From NCBI GenBank assembly GCA_030697825.1, contig JAUYOW010000187.1:1-38331 (forward strand): a stretch of 38,331 bases of DNA, read 5' to 3'. Made by a program: the position numbers and the translations under genes. The notes under the pieces are model-generated. The model was not told the origin of the DNA. It saw only the letters and a list, made by a program, of their open reading frames with translations, and made no database searches. Origin of the DNA: Gemmatimonadales bacterium. Lineage in GTDB: Bacteria; Gemmatimonadota; Gemmatimonadetes; Gemmatimonadales; JACORV01. How positions within the stretch are numbered: the first letter of the stretch is position 1; each line of letters begins with the position of its first letter. This document shows positions 27,027-35,237 of the stretch, piece by piece.

Positions 27027-28258
27027 GCGAACCCGCCGCCGAAGCCATCAAGTTCCTCACCTCGTTCGCGCAGGCCCTCGCGACGATGACGCTCTACGCC
27101 GATGGCCACCCGGCCCGGGAAGGGATCATCGACACCGCGTACGAGAACCTGCGGGCCGTACAGGCGATCGACCGGCGGGCGTCGTTCTCGTTCCTCGGCG
27201 ACGAGGTGGTGCTCGGCCAGAAGCCGTTGCGCGAGCTGCGCGGCTGGGACTGGAGCAACCGCCTGGCCGGCGCGGGCATCCAGCGGCTCCAGTTCGAGAC
27301 CGAAGTGACCCGCGAGGAGTTCGAGAGCTTCATGAGCGAGGTGCTGGCACGGCTCACCCTGTCGACCCTGCAGCAGGGCGGCGGCGGTGAGCACGTCGCG
27401 GGCCCCATCCGGTTCGGATCCGTCGGCATCAAGGAGCTGATGTCCGAGCCCGAGATCGCCGCCGTCTCGTCCGCGCTCTCGCTCAACGAGGAGGCCCAGA
27501 CGGTCCAGTGGCTGCACGAGGAAATGGCGGGCGGCAAGAACCTGCCTCTCGCGGAGGCCGAGGCGGTCGTCCGTTCGCTCGCCGCGGCGATGCACGGGGA
27601 CCAGGAGATGGTCCTGCCGCTGCTCCAGATCCGCCGCTACGACGAGTACACCACGACGCACTCGCTCAACGTCTGCGTGCTGGCGATGGGGCTCGCGGAG
27701 TGGATCGGCCTGGGCGCGCGCGACGTTCGCGCCTTCGGGGTGTCGGGACTGCTGCACGACATCGGCAAGACGAAGATCCCGAGCGAGATCCTGAACAAGG
27801 CGGGCCGCCTCGAACCTCACGAACGGGAGATCATGAACCAGCACCCGATCTTCGGGGCGCGGATCATCATCGAGTCGGAGGAGAAGCTGGACCTCGCCGC
27901 GGTGGTGGCGTACGAGCACCATATCATGATCAACGGCGGCGGCTACCCGAAGCTCGAGTACCCGCGTGACTGCCACCAGGGCTCCAAGCTGGTGCACGTG
28001 TGCGACGTGTACGACGCGCTGCGCACCAACCGCCCCTACCGCGCAGCCTGGCCCGCGCCCAAGGTGCTGGCGTATCTGGAGGAGCGGGCCGGCACCGAGT
28101 TCGACCCGGACATCGCGCGTTCGTTCGCGAAGATGATGTCGGAGTGGGAGCCCAAGGCGGCGCAGATCGAAGAGCCCGCATCGGAGGCGGCGGCCGCGAC
28201 GGCCGCCCTTCCCGCGGCGACGCCCGCGGAAGGTTCAGCGCCGGCGGGGCAGGGCTAG
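27023..28258 (+). CDS. HD-GYP domain phosphohydrolase with N-terminal Y-x-x-x-H-P module
   Basis: A 411-residue protein. Residues 1-110 are the shared module (MTLYADGHPAREGI, SFSFLGDEVVLG, FETEVTREEFESFM). The HD-GYP domain follows: His213 in TTTHSLNV, His245-Asp246 in LLHDIGKTKIPSEIL, HPIFGARII, His299-His300 in EHHIMINGGGYP with GYP at 307-309, and CDVYDALRTNRPYR. The metal ligands look complete. HD-GYP enzymes hydrolyse c-di-GMP, and some hydrolyse cGAMP; the loop between HH and GYP is not the usual HHE-type, so the ligand is open. The Ala-rich tail overlaps the minus-strand gene by 24 nt. Confidence 0.9.
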   Translation: MSEPAAEAIKFLTSFAQALATMTLYADGHPAREGIIDTAYENLRAVQAIDRRASFSFLGDEVVLGQKPLRELRGWDWSNRLAGAGIQRLQFETEVTREEFESFMSEVLARLTLSTLQQGGGGEHVAGPIRFGSVGIKELMSEPEIAAVSSALSLNEEAQTVQWLHEEMAGGKNLPLAEAEAVVRSLAAAMHGDQEMVLPLLQIRRYDEYTTTHSLNVCVLAMGLAEWIGLGARDVRAFGVSGLLHDIGKTKIPSEILNKAGRLEPHEREIMNQHPIFGARIIIESEEKLDLAAVVAYEHHIMINGGGYPKLEYPRDCHQGSKLVHVCDVYDALRTNRPYRAAWPAPKVLAYLEERAGTEFDPDIARSFAKMMSEWEPKAAQIEEPASEAAAATAALPAATPAEGSAPAGQG

Positions 28259-29053
28259 CGAGAGCTGGAGCGCCGGGGTGCCGACGTCGATGGACGCCGT
28301 CGGCACGTCCTGAGCGGCGACCACGATCCGCCCGCAGAAGGTGGAGCCCTGCAGGGATCTCTCGACCTCGCGGAGCGCCAGGTCGGGACGATTGCAGCGA
28401 TCCGAGAGGTGCGCGAGCACCACCGTCCCCAACTCGGGGTGGGCCGCCTCGGCCACCAGCAGTGCCGCTTCCCGGTTGGACAAGTGGCCTCCGTGTCCCG
28501 CGATGCGCGAGCGCACCGACGCAGGATAGGCGCTTGCCCGCAACATCACTTCGTCATGGTTCGCTTCCACCACCAGCGCATCCAGCCCGCGGAGAGCGTG
28601 CCGGAGCGCCGACGTCGCGGAACCCACGTCGTAGGCCACGCCGAGCCGCCGGCCGTCGGCGTCCTCCACGACGATCATCACCGGGTCGGCGGCATCGTGC
28701 GCGGTCGGGTACGCGGTGACGCTGAACGGGGCGACGACTACGGGCCTGGAGGCCCGGAGTGGCACCGCACTGCCGTTCCTGGGCAGCCTCCCCACGAGGG
28801 CGGTCAGGGTCCCCGGGCTGGCGAGCACCGGCACGCCCCAAACGGCGGCGGCACGCGGAGCGCCGCGCGCGTGATCGCCGTGCTCGTGCGTCAGCACGAT
28901 GGCGCGCACCAGCGACGGGTCACAGCCGGCCGCGGCACAGCGCCCGAGGAGGTCCTTGAAGGAGAAGCCGGCGTCAACGAGCAGGGCGGCGCCGTCCGAC
29001 TCGACGAGGAGCGCGTTGCCGCGACTCCCCGAGCCGAGGACGGTCAGTCGCAT
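28235..29053 (-). CDS. MBL-fold metallohydrolase, WalJ/YycJ type
   Basis: A 272-residue metallo-beta-lactamase-fold protein. It starts MRLTVLGSGSRGNALLVE, with LLVDAGFSFKDLL, the metal motif LTHEHGDHARG, then YDVGSATSAL and VVEANHDEVML, and RIAGHGGHLSN near residue 190. This is the YycJ/WalJ pattern; family members are thought to act in DNA repair as 5' exonucleases, or are linked to cell-wall signalling. The ATG at 29053 overlaps the end of the upstream nucleotidyltransferase gene by 10 nt. The 3' end overlaps the convergent HD-GYP gene. Confidence 0.88.
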   Translation of the reverse strand: MRLTVLGSGSRGNALLVESDGAALLVDAGFSFKDLLGRCAAAGCDPSLVRAIVLTHEHGDHARGAPRAAAVWGVPVLASPGTLTALVGRLPRNGSAVPLRASRPVVVAPFSVTAYPTAHDAADPVMIVVEDADGRRLGVAYDVGSATSALRHALRGLDALVVEANHDEVMLRASAYPASVRSRIAGHGGHLSNREAALLVAEAAHPELGTVVLAHLSDRCNRPDLALREVERSLQGSTFCGRIVVAAQDVPTASIDVGTPALQLSLALPRRR

Positions 29054-30270
29054 TCGCCGCGCCCGGTTGCCGCCCGCCAGACCGCCTTGAGATAGGATCG
29101 CGTCGCCTCGTCCACCGTGACGTCGCGACGCGGCATCACTCGCTCGGCGATCTCCACGAACCGTTGGCACGAGAGCACGTCGGCCGGCTCATCCGTCCCC
29201 CAGGCGAACGGCGGGACGACGGGCTCGGGGCGTCGCGAACCGAAGACATTGGCGCCAGTACCGATCGCGCAGCCGGTGGGCAGCATCGTGCCGATCGCGG
29301 TCTTCACGTGGTCGCCGACGAGCGAGCCGAGGAACGTGAGGCCGGTCTCGTGTTTCGTGCCGCCCAGGGTGAGCCGCACCGGGCCGTACGTGTTCTTCAG
29401 GTTCGAGGTGATCGTGCCGGCGCCGAGGTTGGCCCAGCGGCCGATGATCGAGTGCCCCACGAAGCCGTCGTGCGACTTGTTCGCGTACCCGAGGAAGATC
29501 GTATTCGAGACCTCGCCGTGCACGACGCACTTCGGGCCGAGGCTCGACTCGCGGATCTGTCCGCCCACGATGCGCGTCCCCGGTCCGACCACGAGCGGAC
29601 CGGCTAGTCGCGAGAAGGTGCGGATCTCCGCCCCCGACTGGATCCAGATCGGCCCGTTCCGCAGGTCGAACACGACCTGCGGTTCGACCTGCACCCCATC
29701 CTCCACTATCAGCCTTGCAGCGTCTCCCATGACCGTGGATCCGGGGGGCACCTGGGTGGGGAGGTGGCTGCTCAGCACCAGTGCGAGGTCGCTGTGGAGG
29801 GTGGGGACCAGGTCACCGACGACCTCCCAGACGCCGCGGAGCAGCTTGCCGCGTAGCGCGACCGAAGGCCGGGATGCGTCGATCCCCGCGGGGCCTGGCC
29901 AGGACGTTCCCGCCGGGAGAAGCGCGCCGACCGTGGCGCCGGCACCGTCAGTCAGTCGGAACGGCCCGCTTCCCGACGACGCGAAGCCCGTAGCGAAGTC
30001 CTGCTCCACGTTGAACGCGAACGACGAGCGGAGATAGAGCCGGGCGCCGTCCGCGGTGGTCGCGGGAACGACGGGCGGCGCATCAGGCTCGGTGAAGCCG
30101 GCCAGGTGCGCGGCGCCGACGTGTCCGGCGATCTGGAACCCGGCCCGCTCGACGCGCTCCCTCAGCGTCCAGGCCCCGTAGCGCAGCTCGCCGATCGGCC
30201 GGGAGTTGGAGAAGGGCAGGAAGCGCGGCGCGTCCGCCGGGTCGTCGTACAGGTAGAGCCGCATCGTCAT
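29044..30270 (-). CDS. GlmU-like sugar nucleotidyltransferase/left-handed beta-helix protein
   Basis: A 408-residue protein. The N-terminus MTMRLYLYDDPADAPRFLPF and RPIGELRYGAWTLRERVE matches the NTP_transf_4 type (PF13562) of GlmU-like proteins. It lacks the GxGxR nucleotide loop of classical pyrophosphorylases. From about residue 190 there is a hexapeptide-repeat beta-helix (VIVGPGTRIVGGQIRESSLG-like turns, VSNTIFLGYANKSHDGFVGH, WANLGAGTITSNLKN), very like the acetyltransferase half of GlmU. An acyl- or nucleotidyltransferase for a sugar phosphate is likely. The ATG overlaps the manC stop (ATGA). Confidence 0.82.
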   Translation of the reverse strand: MTMRLYLYDDPADAPRFLPFSNSRPIGELRYGAWTLRERVERAGFQIAGHVGAAHLAGFTEPDAPPVVPATTADGARLYLRSSFAFNVEQDFATGFASSGSGPFRLTDGAGATVGALLPAGTSWPGPAGIDASRPSVALRGKLLRGVWEVVGDLVPTLHSDLALVLSSHLPTQVPPGSTVMGDAARLIVEDGVQVEPQVVFDLRNGPIWIQSGAEIRTFSRLAGPLVVGPGTRIVGGQIRESSLGPKCVVHGEVSNTIFLGYANKSHDGFVGHSIIGRWANLGAGTITSNLKNTYGPVRLTLGGTKHETGLTFLGSLVGDHVKTAIGTMLPTGCAIGTGANVFGSRRPEPVVPPFAWGTDEPADVLSCQRFVEIAERVMPRRDVTVDEATRSYLKAVWRAATGRGECD

Positions 30271-31304
30271 GCGCCGCGGTCTCCAGCCAGCTCGTCCGGC
30301 AGCCGCGCCAGCAGCTTCTTGAGGTAGGGCGCGCGCGCTCCGGTCGTGACGAGCGTGATGCCGCGCGAGCGAACCACGACCACGTCGGTGAGTCCGTCCA
30401 CCACCGTCGTCCCCTCCTCGCTCCACACCACGCAGTCCGCCGCGTCCACGACGTGCGCGTCGCCCACCACCACGTTCCCGGCGCCATCGGCAGTGCGGAT
30501 GCGGCGGAGCGCGGCCCAGGATCCCACGTCGTCCCAGCCGAAGTCCCCCTCCACGACCGCCCCGCGCGCTGTCCGCTCGAACAGGCCGACGTCTATGCTC
30601 ACGGGCTTCACGGCGGCGTACATCGCCGCGACATCGCCCCGGACCAGCGCCTCGAGGCCGCCGGCCAGCTCCGGCGTGTGAGCGCGGACTTCCTCGCGAA
30701 AGCGCTTCGCCGTCCAGGCGAAGAGCCCCGTGTTCCAGAGCGCGCCGTCTGCGATGAGCGCCAGGGCCTGCGCGGCGCTTGGCTTCTCGACGAAACGCGC
30801 GATGCGCCGGCCCGCGCCGTCGATCGCGGGCCCCGGCACGATGTAGCCGTAGCCGATCTCGGGCCTGGTCGGCCTCGCTCCGACCGTGACGACCGCGTCC
30901 GCGCTCTCGGCCAGGTCGAGCGCGGCCGTGGCCGCGGCCCGGAACGCGTCCGGCGCTTTCACGGTCCAGTCGGCGTGGAGCGAGAGGACCGTGGCGGACG
31001 GGTCGCGTGAGGCGGCCAGGGCGGTGGCCCAGGCGAGCGCCGGCGCCGTGGACGCGGCGAACGGTTCGGCCAGCACCTGGTCGGGCGGCACCGCGGGAAG
31101 CGCGGCCCGGATCGCCGGCGCGAGCACCCCCGACGTGACGACCAGCACGCGCTCGGCCGGTACGAGCGGCAGCACCCGCTCGACCGCCTCCACCAGCAGC
31201 GGTTTGGGGCCCGCGAGCGGGAGCAGCTGCTTGGGCCGTTGCGCGGTGGACAGGGGCCAGAACCGCGAGCCCACCCCGCCGGCGAGTACCACCACCCAGC
31301 GCAC
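30267..31304 (-). CDS. manC: Mannose-1-phosphate guanylyltransferase
   Basis: A 345-residue protein, the length of the enzyme without the fused isomerase domain. It has VLAGGVGSRFWPLSTAQRPK at the N-terminus, EIGYGYIVPG, ARFVEKPSAAQA, LWNTGLFAW and GDFGWDDVGSWAAL. It makes GDP-mannose for exopolysaccharide, lipopolysaccharide or glycoprotein glycans. It starts 1 nt after the receiver-domain gene and is joined by ATGA to the nucleotidyltransferase gene, so control by the upstream signalling genes is possible. Confidence 0.93.
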   Translation of the reverse strand: MRWVVVLAGGVGSRFWPLSTAQRPKQLLPLAGPKPLLVEAVERVLPLVPAERVLVVTSGVLAPAIRAALPAVPPDQVLAEPFAASTAPALAWATALAASRDPSATVLSLHADWTVKAPDAFRAAATAALDLAESADAVVTVGARPTRPEIGYGYIVPGPAIDGAGRRIARFVEKPSAAQALALIADGALWNTGLFAWTAKRFREEVRAHTPELAGGLEALVRGDVAAMYAAVKPVSIDVGLFERTARGAVVEGDFGWDDVGSWAALRRIRTADGAGNVVVGDAHVVDAADCVVWSEEGTTVVDGLTDVVVVRSRGITLVTTGARAPYLKKLLARLPDELAGDRGA

Positions 31305-31305
31305 C

Positions 31306-31710
31306 CTAACCGTCCAGAGTGTCGGGCAGCGGCTCGTCGCCCATGATGGCGGAGATCTGTCGGAAGAGTTTCTTGGGCGAGAACGGCTTGGTGAGGAACG
31401 CCGCGGCGCCGAGCGCCTTGGCGCGCTCAGCGTGTCCAGTCTCGCCCGCCGCGGTCAGCACCACGAACGTCGTGGCCTTGAAGTGCGGGTCTTCGCGCGC
31501 TTCCTCGATCACATCGAGGCCGGACATTCCCGGCATGTTCACGTCCACGAGCACGCAGTCCACGTCGGGATTGTCCCTCAGGAAGGCGAGGCCCGACGGG
31601 CCGTCGCCGGCGATCGAAACGCGATATGGCCCGCGCTCGAACTGCATCCGAACGATGCGTCCGATGAAGGGTTCGTCGTCGATGACGAGGAGGTGATGCG
31701 GCGTGCTCAC
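31306..31710 (-). CDS. Single-domain response regulator (CheY-like receiver)
   Basis: A 134-residue receiver with no output domain. The acidic pair lies in LLVIDDEPFIG (residues 7-17), the phospho-acceptor in VLVDVNMPGMSG (about Asp53-55), Thr/Ala in VVLTAAG and the conserved Lys in FLTKPFSPKKLF. It probably acts by protein contact. It follows the Roadblock gene by 5 nt and precedes manC by 1 nt. No kinase is adjacent; an orphan sensor kinase lies on the other strand at 34059. Confidence 0.93.
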   Translation of the reverse strand: MSTPHHLLVIDDEPFIGRIVRMQFERGPYRVSIAGDGPSGLAFLRDNPDVDCVLVDVNMPGMSGLDVIEEAREDPHFKATTFVVLTAAGETGHAERAKALGAAAFLTKPFSPKKLFRQISAIMGDEPLPDTLDG

Positions 31711-31715
31711 TCCCG

Positions 31716-32069
31716 TTACAGCAGCCCGGCGATCTCCGCGCGGAATCGGGCGAGATCGTAGAGCAGAGGGCCGATGTTGGTGCGCGTCCGCATCATCACC
31801 AGGAGCTTCGCGTCGGCTGAGAGGTTGGCGACGACGGCGAAGCCGGACGCGTACTCGAGGACGCCGGTGGCCAGCGAGCCCTTCGCGGCGCTCTGGCCGA
31901 GCTGGTCACACGCCTGGACTATGTTCGGAATGAGCGCGGCGAGGAGATCGGTGTCGGCGCCGTTCCCGGCGCGGCTGTCGATGGGGAGCCCATCGTTCCC
32001 CAGGATGATCACCGCCTCGACGCCATCGCGCCGGCCCAGCGCTTCGACGACGTCGCGGATGGTCGCCAT
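31716..32069 (-). CDS. Roadblock/LC7 domain protein (MglB-like)
   Basis: A 117-residue single Roadblock/LC7 domain: VVEALGRRDGVEAVIILGND, GLPIDSRAGNGADTD, then GVLEYASGFAVVANLSADAK and LLVMMRTRTNIGPLLYDL. In bacteria such proteins work with small Ras-like GTPases of the MglA type in polarity and motility, or regulate two-component signalling. No GTPase gene is in the window. The ATG at 32069 has AAGGAG upstream. It is the first gene of the minus-strand operon. Confidence 0.88.
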   Translation of the reverse strand: MATIRDVVEALGRRDGVEAVIILGNDGLPIDSRAGNGADTDLLAALIPNIVQACDQLGQSAAKGSLATGVLEYASGFAVVANLSADAKLLVMMRTRTNIGPLLYDLARFRAEIAGLL

Positions 32070-32106
32070 GCCGCTCCTTGGGAGTGAATGGGGGTTAGGG
32101 CGTCAT

Positions 32107-32135
32107 ATCGTAGGCCCGAAGCGGGCCTCTGTCAA
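32107..32135 (-). promoter_or_regulatory. Promoter of the Roadblock-receiver-manC operon with an inverted repeat in the spacer
   Basis: On the minus strand, TTGACA (32135-32130), a 17-nt spacer and TACGAT (32112-32107) predict a start near 32100. The spacer holds a perfect palindrome, GGCCCG-N3-CGGGCC (32113-32127), directly between -35 and -10. That is a common operator position. Confidence 0.7.
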
Positions 32136-32148
32136 GCACATTCGCCCG

Positions 32149-32178
32149 TTGACACCGGCTTCGCAAGTCGTCTATTCT
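32149..32178 (+). promoter_or_regulatory. Promoter of the lipoprotein-serS operon
   Basis: TTGACA (32149-32154), 18 nt and TATTCT (32173-32178) predict a start near 32185, about 8 nt before the ATG at 32193. It is divergent from the Roadblock promoter, with 13 nt between the two -35 boxes. Confidence 0.65.
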
Positions 32179-32192
32179 TCGCCGCTTAAGCT

Positions 32193-32783
32193 ATGTCCGA
32201 CCATTCACGGAGCAGCAATCCCGGCCGGCTGCGGCCCGCCCTGCTCGCCCTCGCCCTCGGAATCTCCGGGTGCGGCGACCCGCTCACGCTCCCGCCCGCG
32301 ACCCAGGAAACGGTGGAACTCAGCTTCACGCTGTACGCGCTGACCAACACTCCCGTCGGGACCCCGTCGGCCTACAACATGGTCACGCCGGCGACGGTCC
32401 GGACCGACCGGTCGATCGACCTCGACTTCGCGGTGGACATGGTGGGCGGCGCCGCTGGGGATTCGACCGTCGTGATCATCCCGCGGGGCGCGCTGGGCTT
32501 CCAGCTGGACGGCGGCGTGCAGCGGGCGACAGCGCCCTTCGACTCGATCGCGCTGGCTCCGGTCTCCGGGTACGTGGAGGACGCGCCGCTCCCGGTGGAT
32601 TCCGGCGACGTGGTACTGGTGGCCTCGCGCCGGCAGCCGTGCAACTTCGGCATCAATCGCCCCCACTATGCCAAGCTGCGTGTCGAGTCGGTGAACCGCG
32701 CCCAGCGTTCGGTCGCGTTCAAGATCCGCATCGACCCCAACTGCGGCTACCGCGGCCTCGCGCCCGGCATCCCCTCGAACTGA
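32193..32783 (+). CDS. Putative lipoprotein, function unknown
   Basis: A 196-residue protein. The N-terminus has a basic start, a hydrophobic run and a lipobox, ALALGISGCG, with the lipidated cysteine at about residue 27. The mature part is beta-rich and contains TVVIIPRGALGF, SIALAPVSGY and AFKIRIDPNCGY, with two further cysteines that could form a disulfide. I do not recognise a family. It overlaps serS by 1 nt (TGATG), so it is probably in the same operon as serS without a shared function. Confidence 0.75.
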   Translation: MSDHSRSSNPGRLRPALLALALGISGCGDPLTLPPATQETVELSFTLYALTNTPVGTPSAYNMVTPATVRTDRSIDLDFAVDMVGGAAGDSTVVIIPRGALGFQLDGGVQRATAPFDSIALAPVSGYVEDAPLPVDSGDVVLVASRRQPCNFGINRPHYAKLRVESVNRAQRSVAFKIRIDPNCGYRGLAPGIPSN

Positions 32784-34078
32784 TGATCGATCCCCGCGTC
32801 TTCCGTGACGCGGAGGCCTTTGAGGCCGCACGCGAGCGGCTCGCGCGCCGCGCGATGGGACCGGACCTCGACTCGCTGCTAGGCGAGCTGCGCGCTCAGG
32901 CCGACCGGCGGCGCCGCGCCATCGCGGAAGCGGACGCGCTGAAGGGCGAGCAGAACGCGAAGAGCCGCGAGGTGGGCGAGCGGAAGAAGCGAGGCGAGGA
33001 CTCGAGCGCCCTGCTCGCCGAGCTGTCCGGGCTCTCGCAGCGGGTGCGCGCGGCCGAGGCCGCGGCCCGCGAGGCCGACGCGGCGTTCGTGGAGAAGCTG
33101 CACTTCGTCCCCAATCTCCCCGCCGCCGACGTTCCCGCGGGCGACGCCGCCCCCAACGAGGTGGTCCGCAGCTGGGGCGAGCCGATCCCGCACGACCCGT
33201 CGCGCCGGCCGCACTGGGACCTCGCCAAGGACCTCGGCATCATCGACTTCGAGCGCGGCACCAAACTCTCGGGCTCCGGGTTCCCGCTCTACGTAGGGCT
33301 GGGGGCGCGGCTCGAGCGCTCCCTGATCAACTATCTGCTCCAGCTCCAGGCGCTCGAGCACGGGTACACCGAGGTATCGCCGCCGCTGCTCGTCACGCGC
33401 GAGACGATGACCGGCACCGGCCAGCTGCCGAAGTTCGAGGAAGACCTCTACCGGGCCGCGCCCGACGACCTGTTCCTCATCCCCACCGCCGAAGTGCCGG
33501 TGACCAACCTGCACCGCGGTGAGATCCTGATGGGCGAGGAACTGCCGAAACGCTACGTCGCCTACACGCCGTGCTTCCGGCGCGAAGCGGGAGCGCACGG
33601 CGCCGACACCCGCGGCATCCTTCGGGTCCACCAGTTCGACAAGGTCGAGCTGGTCTGGTTGACGCGACCTGACGCCAGCCTGGCCGCGCACGAGGATCTC
33701 ACCCGTCACGCGGAGACAGCGCTGCAACGCCTCGGCCTGGCGTACCGCGTGGTGCGCATCGCGGCGCGCGACCTGGGATTCGCCAGCCACCGGCAGTACG
33801 ACCTCGAGGCGTGGGCGCCGGGAGTGGGGAAGTGGCTCGAGGTGTCGAGTTGCAGCACCTACGCCGACTTCCAGGCGCGGCGAATGGACATCCGCTTCCG
33901 GCCCGGGCGCGGGGCCAAGCCCGAGTTCGTCCACACGCTGAACGGCTCGGCGCTCGGCCTGGCGCGGACCCTGATCGCCGTGCTCGAGACGTATCAGGAG
34001 CCGGACGGTGGCGTGCGCATCCCGCCGGCGCTCGTCCCGCTGATGGGAGTGGACCGCATTGGCCGCGGCGCCGCGTGA
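32783..34078 (+). CDS. serS: Seryl-tRNA synthetase
   Basis: A 431-residue class II synthetase. Residues 1-110 form the antiparallel coiled-coil arm (ALLAELSGLSQRVRAAEAAA) that grips the long variable arm of tRNA-Ser. The catalytic core has IPTAEVPVTNLH, motif 2 YTPCFRREAGAHGADTRG, EVSSCSTYADFQARR and motif 3 LNGSALGLARTLIAVLET. It charges the tRNA-Ser species encoded at 3064 and 3267. The start ATG 32783 gives MIDPRVFRDAEAF; the open frame upstream shadows the lipoprotein gene. Confidence 0.96.
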   Translation: MIDPRVFRDAEAFEAARERLARRAMGPDLDSLLGELRAQADRRRRAIAEADALKGEQNAKSREVGERKKRGEDSSALLAELSGLSQRVRAAEAAAREADAAFVEKLHFVPNLPAADVPAGDAAPNEVVRSWGEPIPHDPSRRPHWDLAKDLGIIDFERGTKLSGSGFPLYVGLGARLERSLINYLLQLQALEHGYTEVSPPLLVTRETMTGTGQLPKFEEDLYRAAPDDLFLIPTAEVPVTNLHRGEILMGEELPKRYVAYTPCFRREAGAHGADTRGILRVHQFDKVELVWLTRPDASLAAHEDLTRHAETALQRLGLAYRVVRIAARDLGFASHRQYDLEAWAPGVGKWLEVSSCSTYADFQARRMDIRFRPGRGAKPEFVHTLNGSALGLARTLIAVLETYQEPDGGVRIPPALVPLMGVDRIGRGAA

Positions 34079-35237
34079 GGCTGGAAGAACAGCGGTAAGC
34101 CCGCGCACCGTGTGGGCCCTGGCGGTGCTCGCCGCGGCGCTCACCATCGTTTTCGCCGCGGTCGTGGCGCGCCACCTCACGCGCGACGCGCGGCGCGCCT
34201 CCCGCATCTACGCCAGGGTATTCGCCGGACAAGCGGATCCCCGGGAAGGCGCCGCGACCGAGGCGCTCCTCGCACTCGCCTCCGAGATCCGCGGCGAAGG
34301 GATCCCCATCGTAGTGACCAACGCCTCGGGCGTCGCCACCGACACCGCCAACCTCCCGCGGGCCATGCCGCTCGACTCGCCGGAGCTGCGGGCGTTCGTC
34401 GCCCGGCTCGACCGCGTGAATCCGCCCGTGCAGGAGCCCACGGTGGGCACCATCCACTTCGGGTCACCACCCGTGCGCGCCTATCTCCGCCTGGTGCTGG
34501 GACTCGAGCTGGCCGCGCTGCTGGCGGTGTTGGCGGCGGGGATGATCGCCTACCGGGCGGCGGTGCGCGCAGCGCGCGACCGGGTGTGGGTCGCGATGGC
34601 GCGAGAGTCCGCTCACCAACTCGGCACGCCGCTCAGCTCGTTGGCCGGCTGGATCGAGCAGCTGCGCGGGCCCGGGGGAGGCCCCGCGGCGGAGATCGCC
34701 GAGCACCTCGCCGCCGACTACGACCGCCTCGACCGCGTCTCCCGCCGCTTCGAGCGGATCGGGCAGCCGCCGCGGCGCGAGCGGCTGGACCTGGGCGCCC
34801 TCGCCGAATCGGTGGCCGCATACTTCCGGCCCCGGCTCCCCCACCGGGCCAACCGGATCGCGCTCGAGGTCCGCCTGGAGAGCGGGGCGCCGGTCGCCGA
34901 AGGCGATCCGCTGCTGCTCGAGTGGGCGGTGGAGGCGCTCGTGAAGAACGCGGTGGACGCGCTGAAGGGACGCGGCGGCGCCATCACCATCACCGTCGCC
35001 GACGAGCCGGACGCGGTCGTGCTCGCCGTGGCCGACGACGGGCCGGGCGTCCCGCGCGAGGTGCGGCATACGCTCTTCGATCCCGGCGCGACGACCAAGA
35101 CCGGCGGCTGGGGACTCGGCCTGGCGCTGGCGCGGCGGATCGTCGAGGAGAGCCACGGCGGGCGCATTACGCTGGAGCCCGTCGCCGTCGGCGCTCGCTT
35201 CGCGATGCGTCTCCCGCGCGCCGGAGGGACGGCGTGA
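34059..35237 (+). CDS. Membrane sensor histidine kinase (orphan)
   Basis: A 392-residue protein. TM1 is at about residues 17-38 (TVWALAVLAAALTIVFAAVV), a periplasmic segment of about 100 residues follows, and TM2 is at about 143-165. The phospho-acceptor is in ARESAHQLGTPLSSL; HQ replaces the commoner HE. The N box is ALVKNAVDALKG, the G boxes DDGPGVP and GGWGLGLALARRIVEE. There is no HAMP domain. The start is TTG 34059, overlapping serS by 20 nt; GTG 34110 is an alternative. No response regulator adjoins it on this strand. pcrA starts at its stop (GTGA). Confidence 0.87.
   Translation: MAAAPREAGRTAVSPRTVWALAVLAAALTIVFAAVVARHLTRDARRASRIYARVFAGQADPREGAATEALLALASEIRGEGIPIVVTNASGVATDTANLPRAMPLDSPELRAFVARLDRVNPPVQEPTVGTIHFGSPPVRAYLRLVLGLELAALLAVLAAGMIAYRAAVRAARDRVWVAMARESAHQLGTPLSSLAGWIEQLRGPGGGPAAEIAEHLAADYDRLDRVSRRFERIGQPPRRERLDLGALAESVAAYFRPRLPHRANRIALEVRLESGAPVAEGDPLLLEWAVEALVKNAVDALKGRGGAITITVADEPDAVVLAVADDGPGVPREVRHTLFDPGATTKTGGWGLGLALARRIVEESHGGRITLEPVAVGARFAMRLPRAGGTA

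Noticed and set aside
34112-35233. N-terminal extension of pcrA over the sensor kinase
   Set aside because: The extra 374 residues are Arg/Gly-rich shadow, and the GTG at 35234 gives the normal helicase start.
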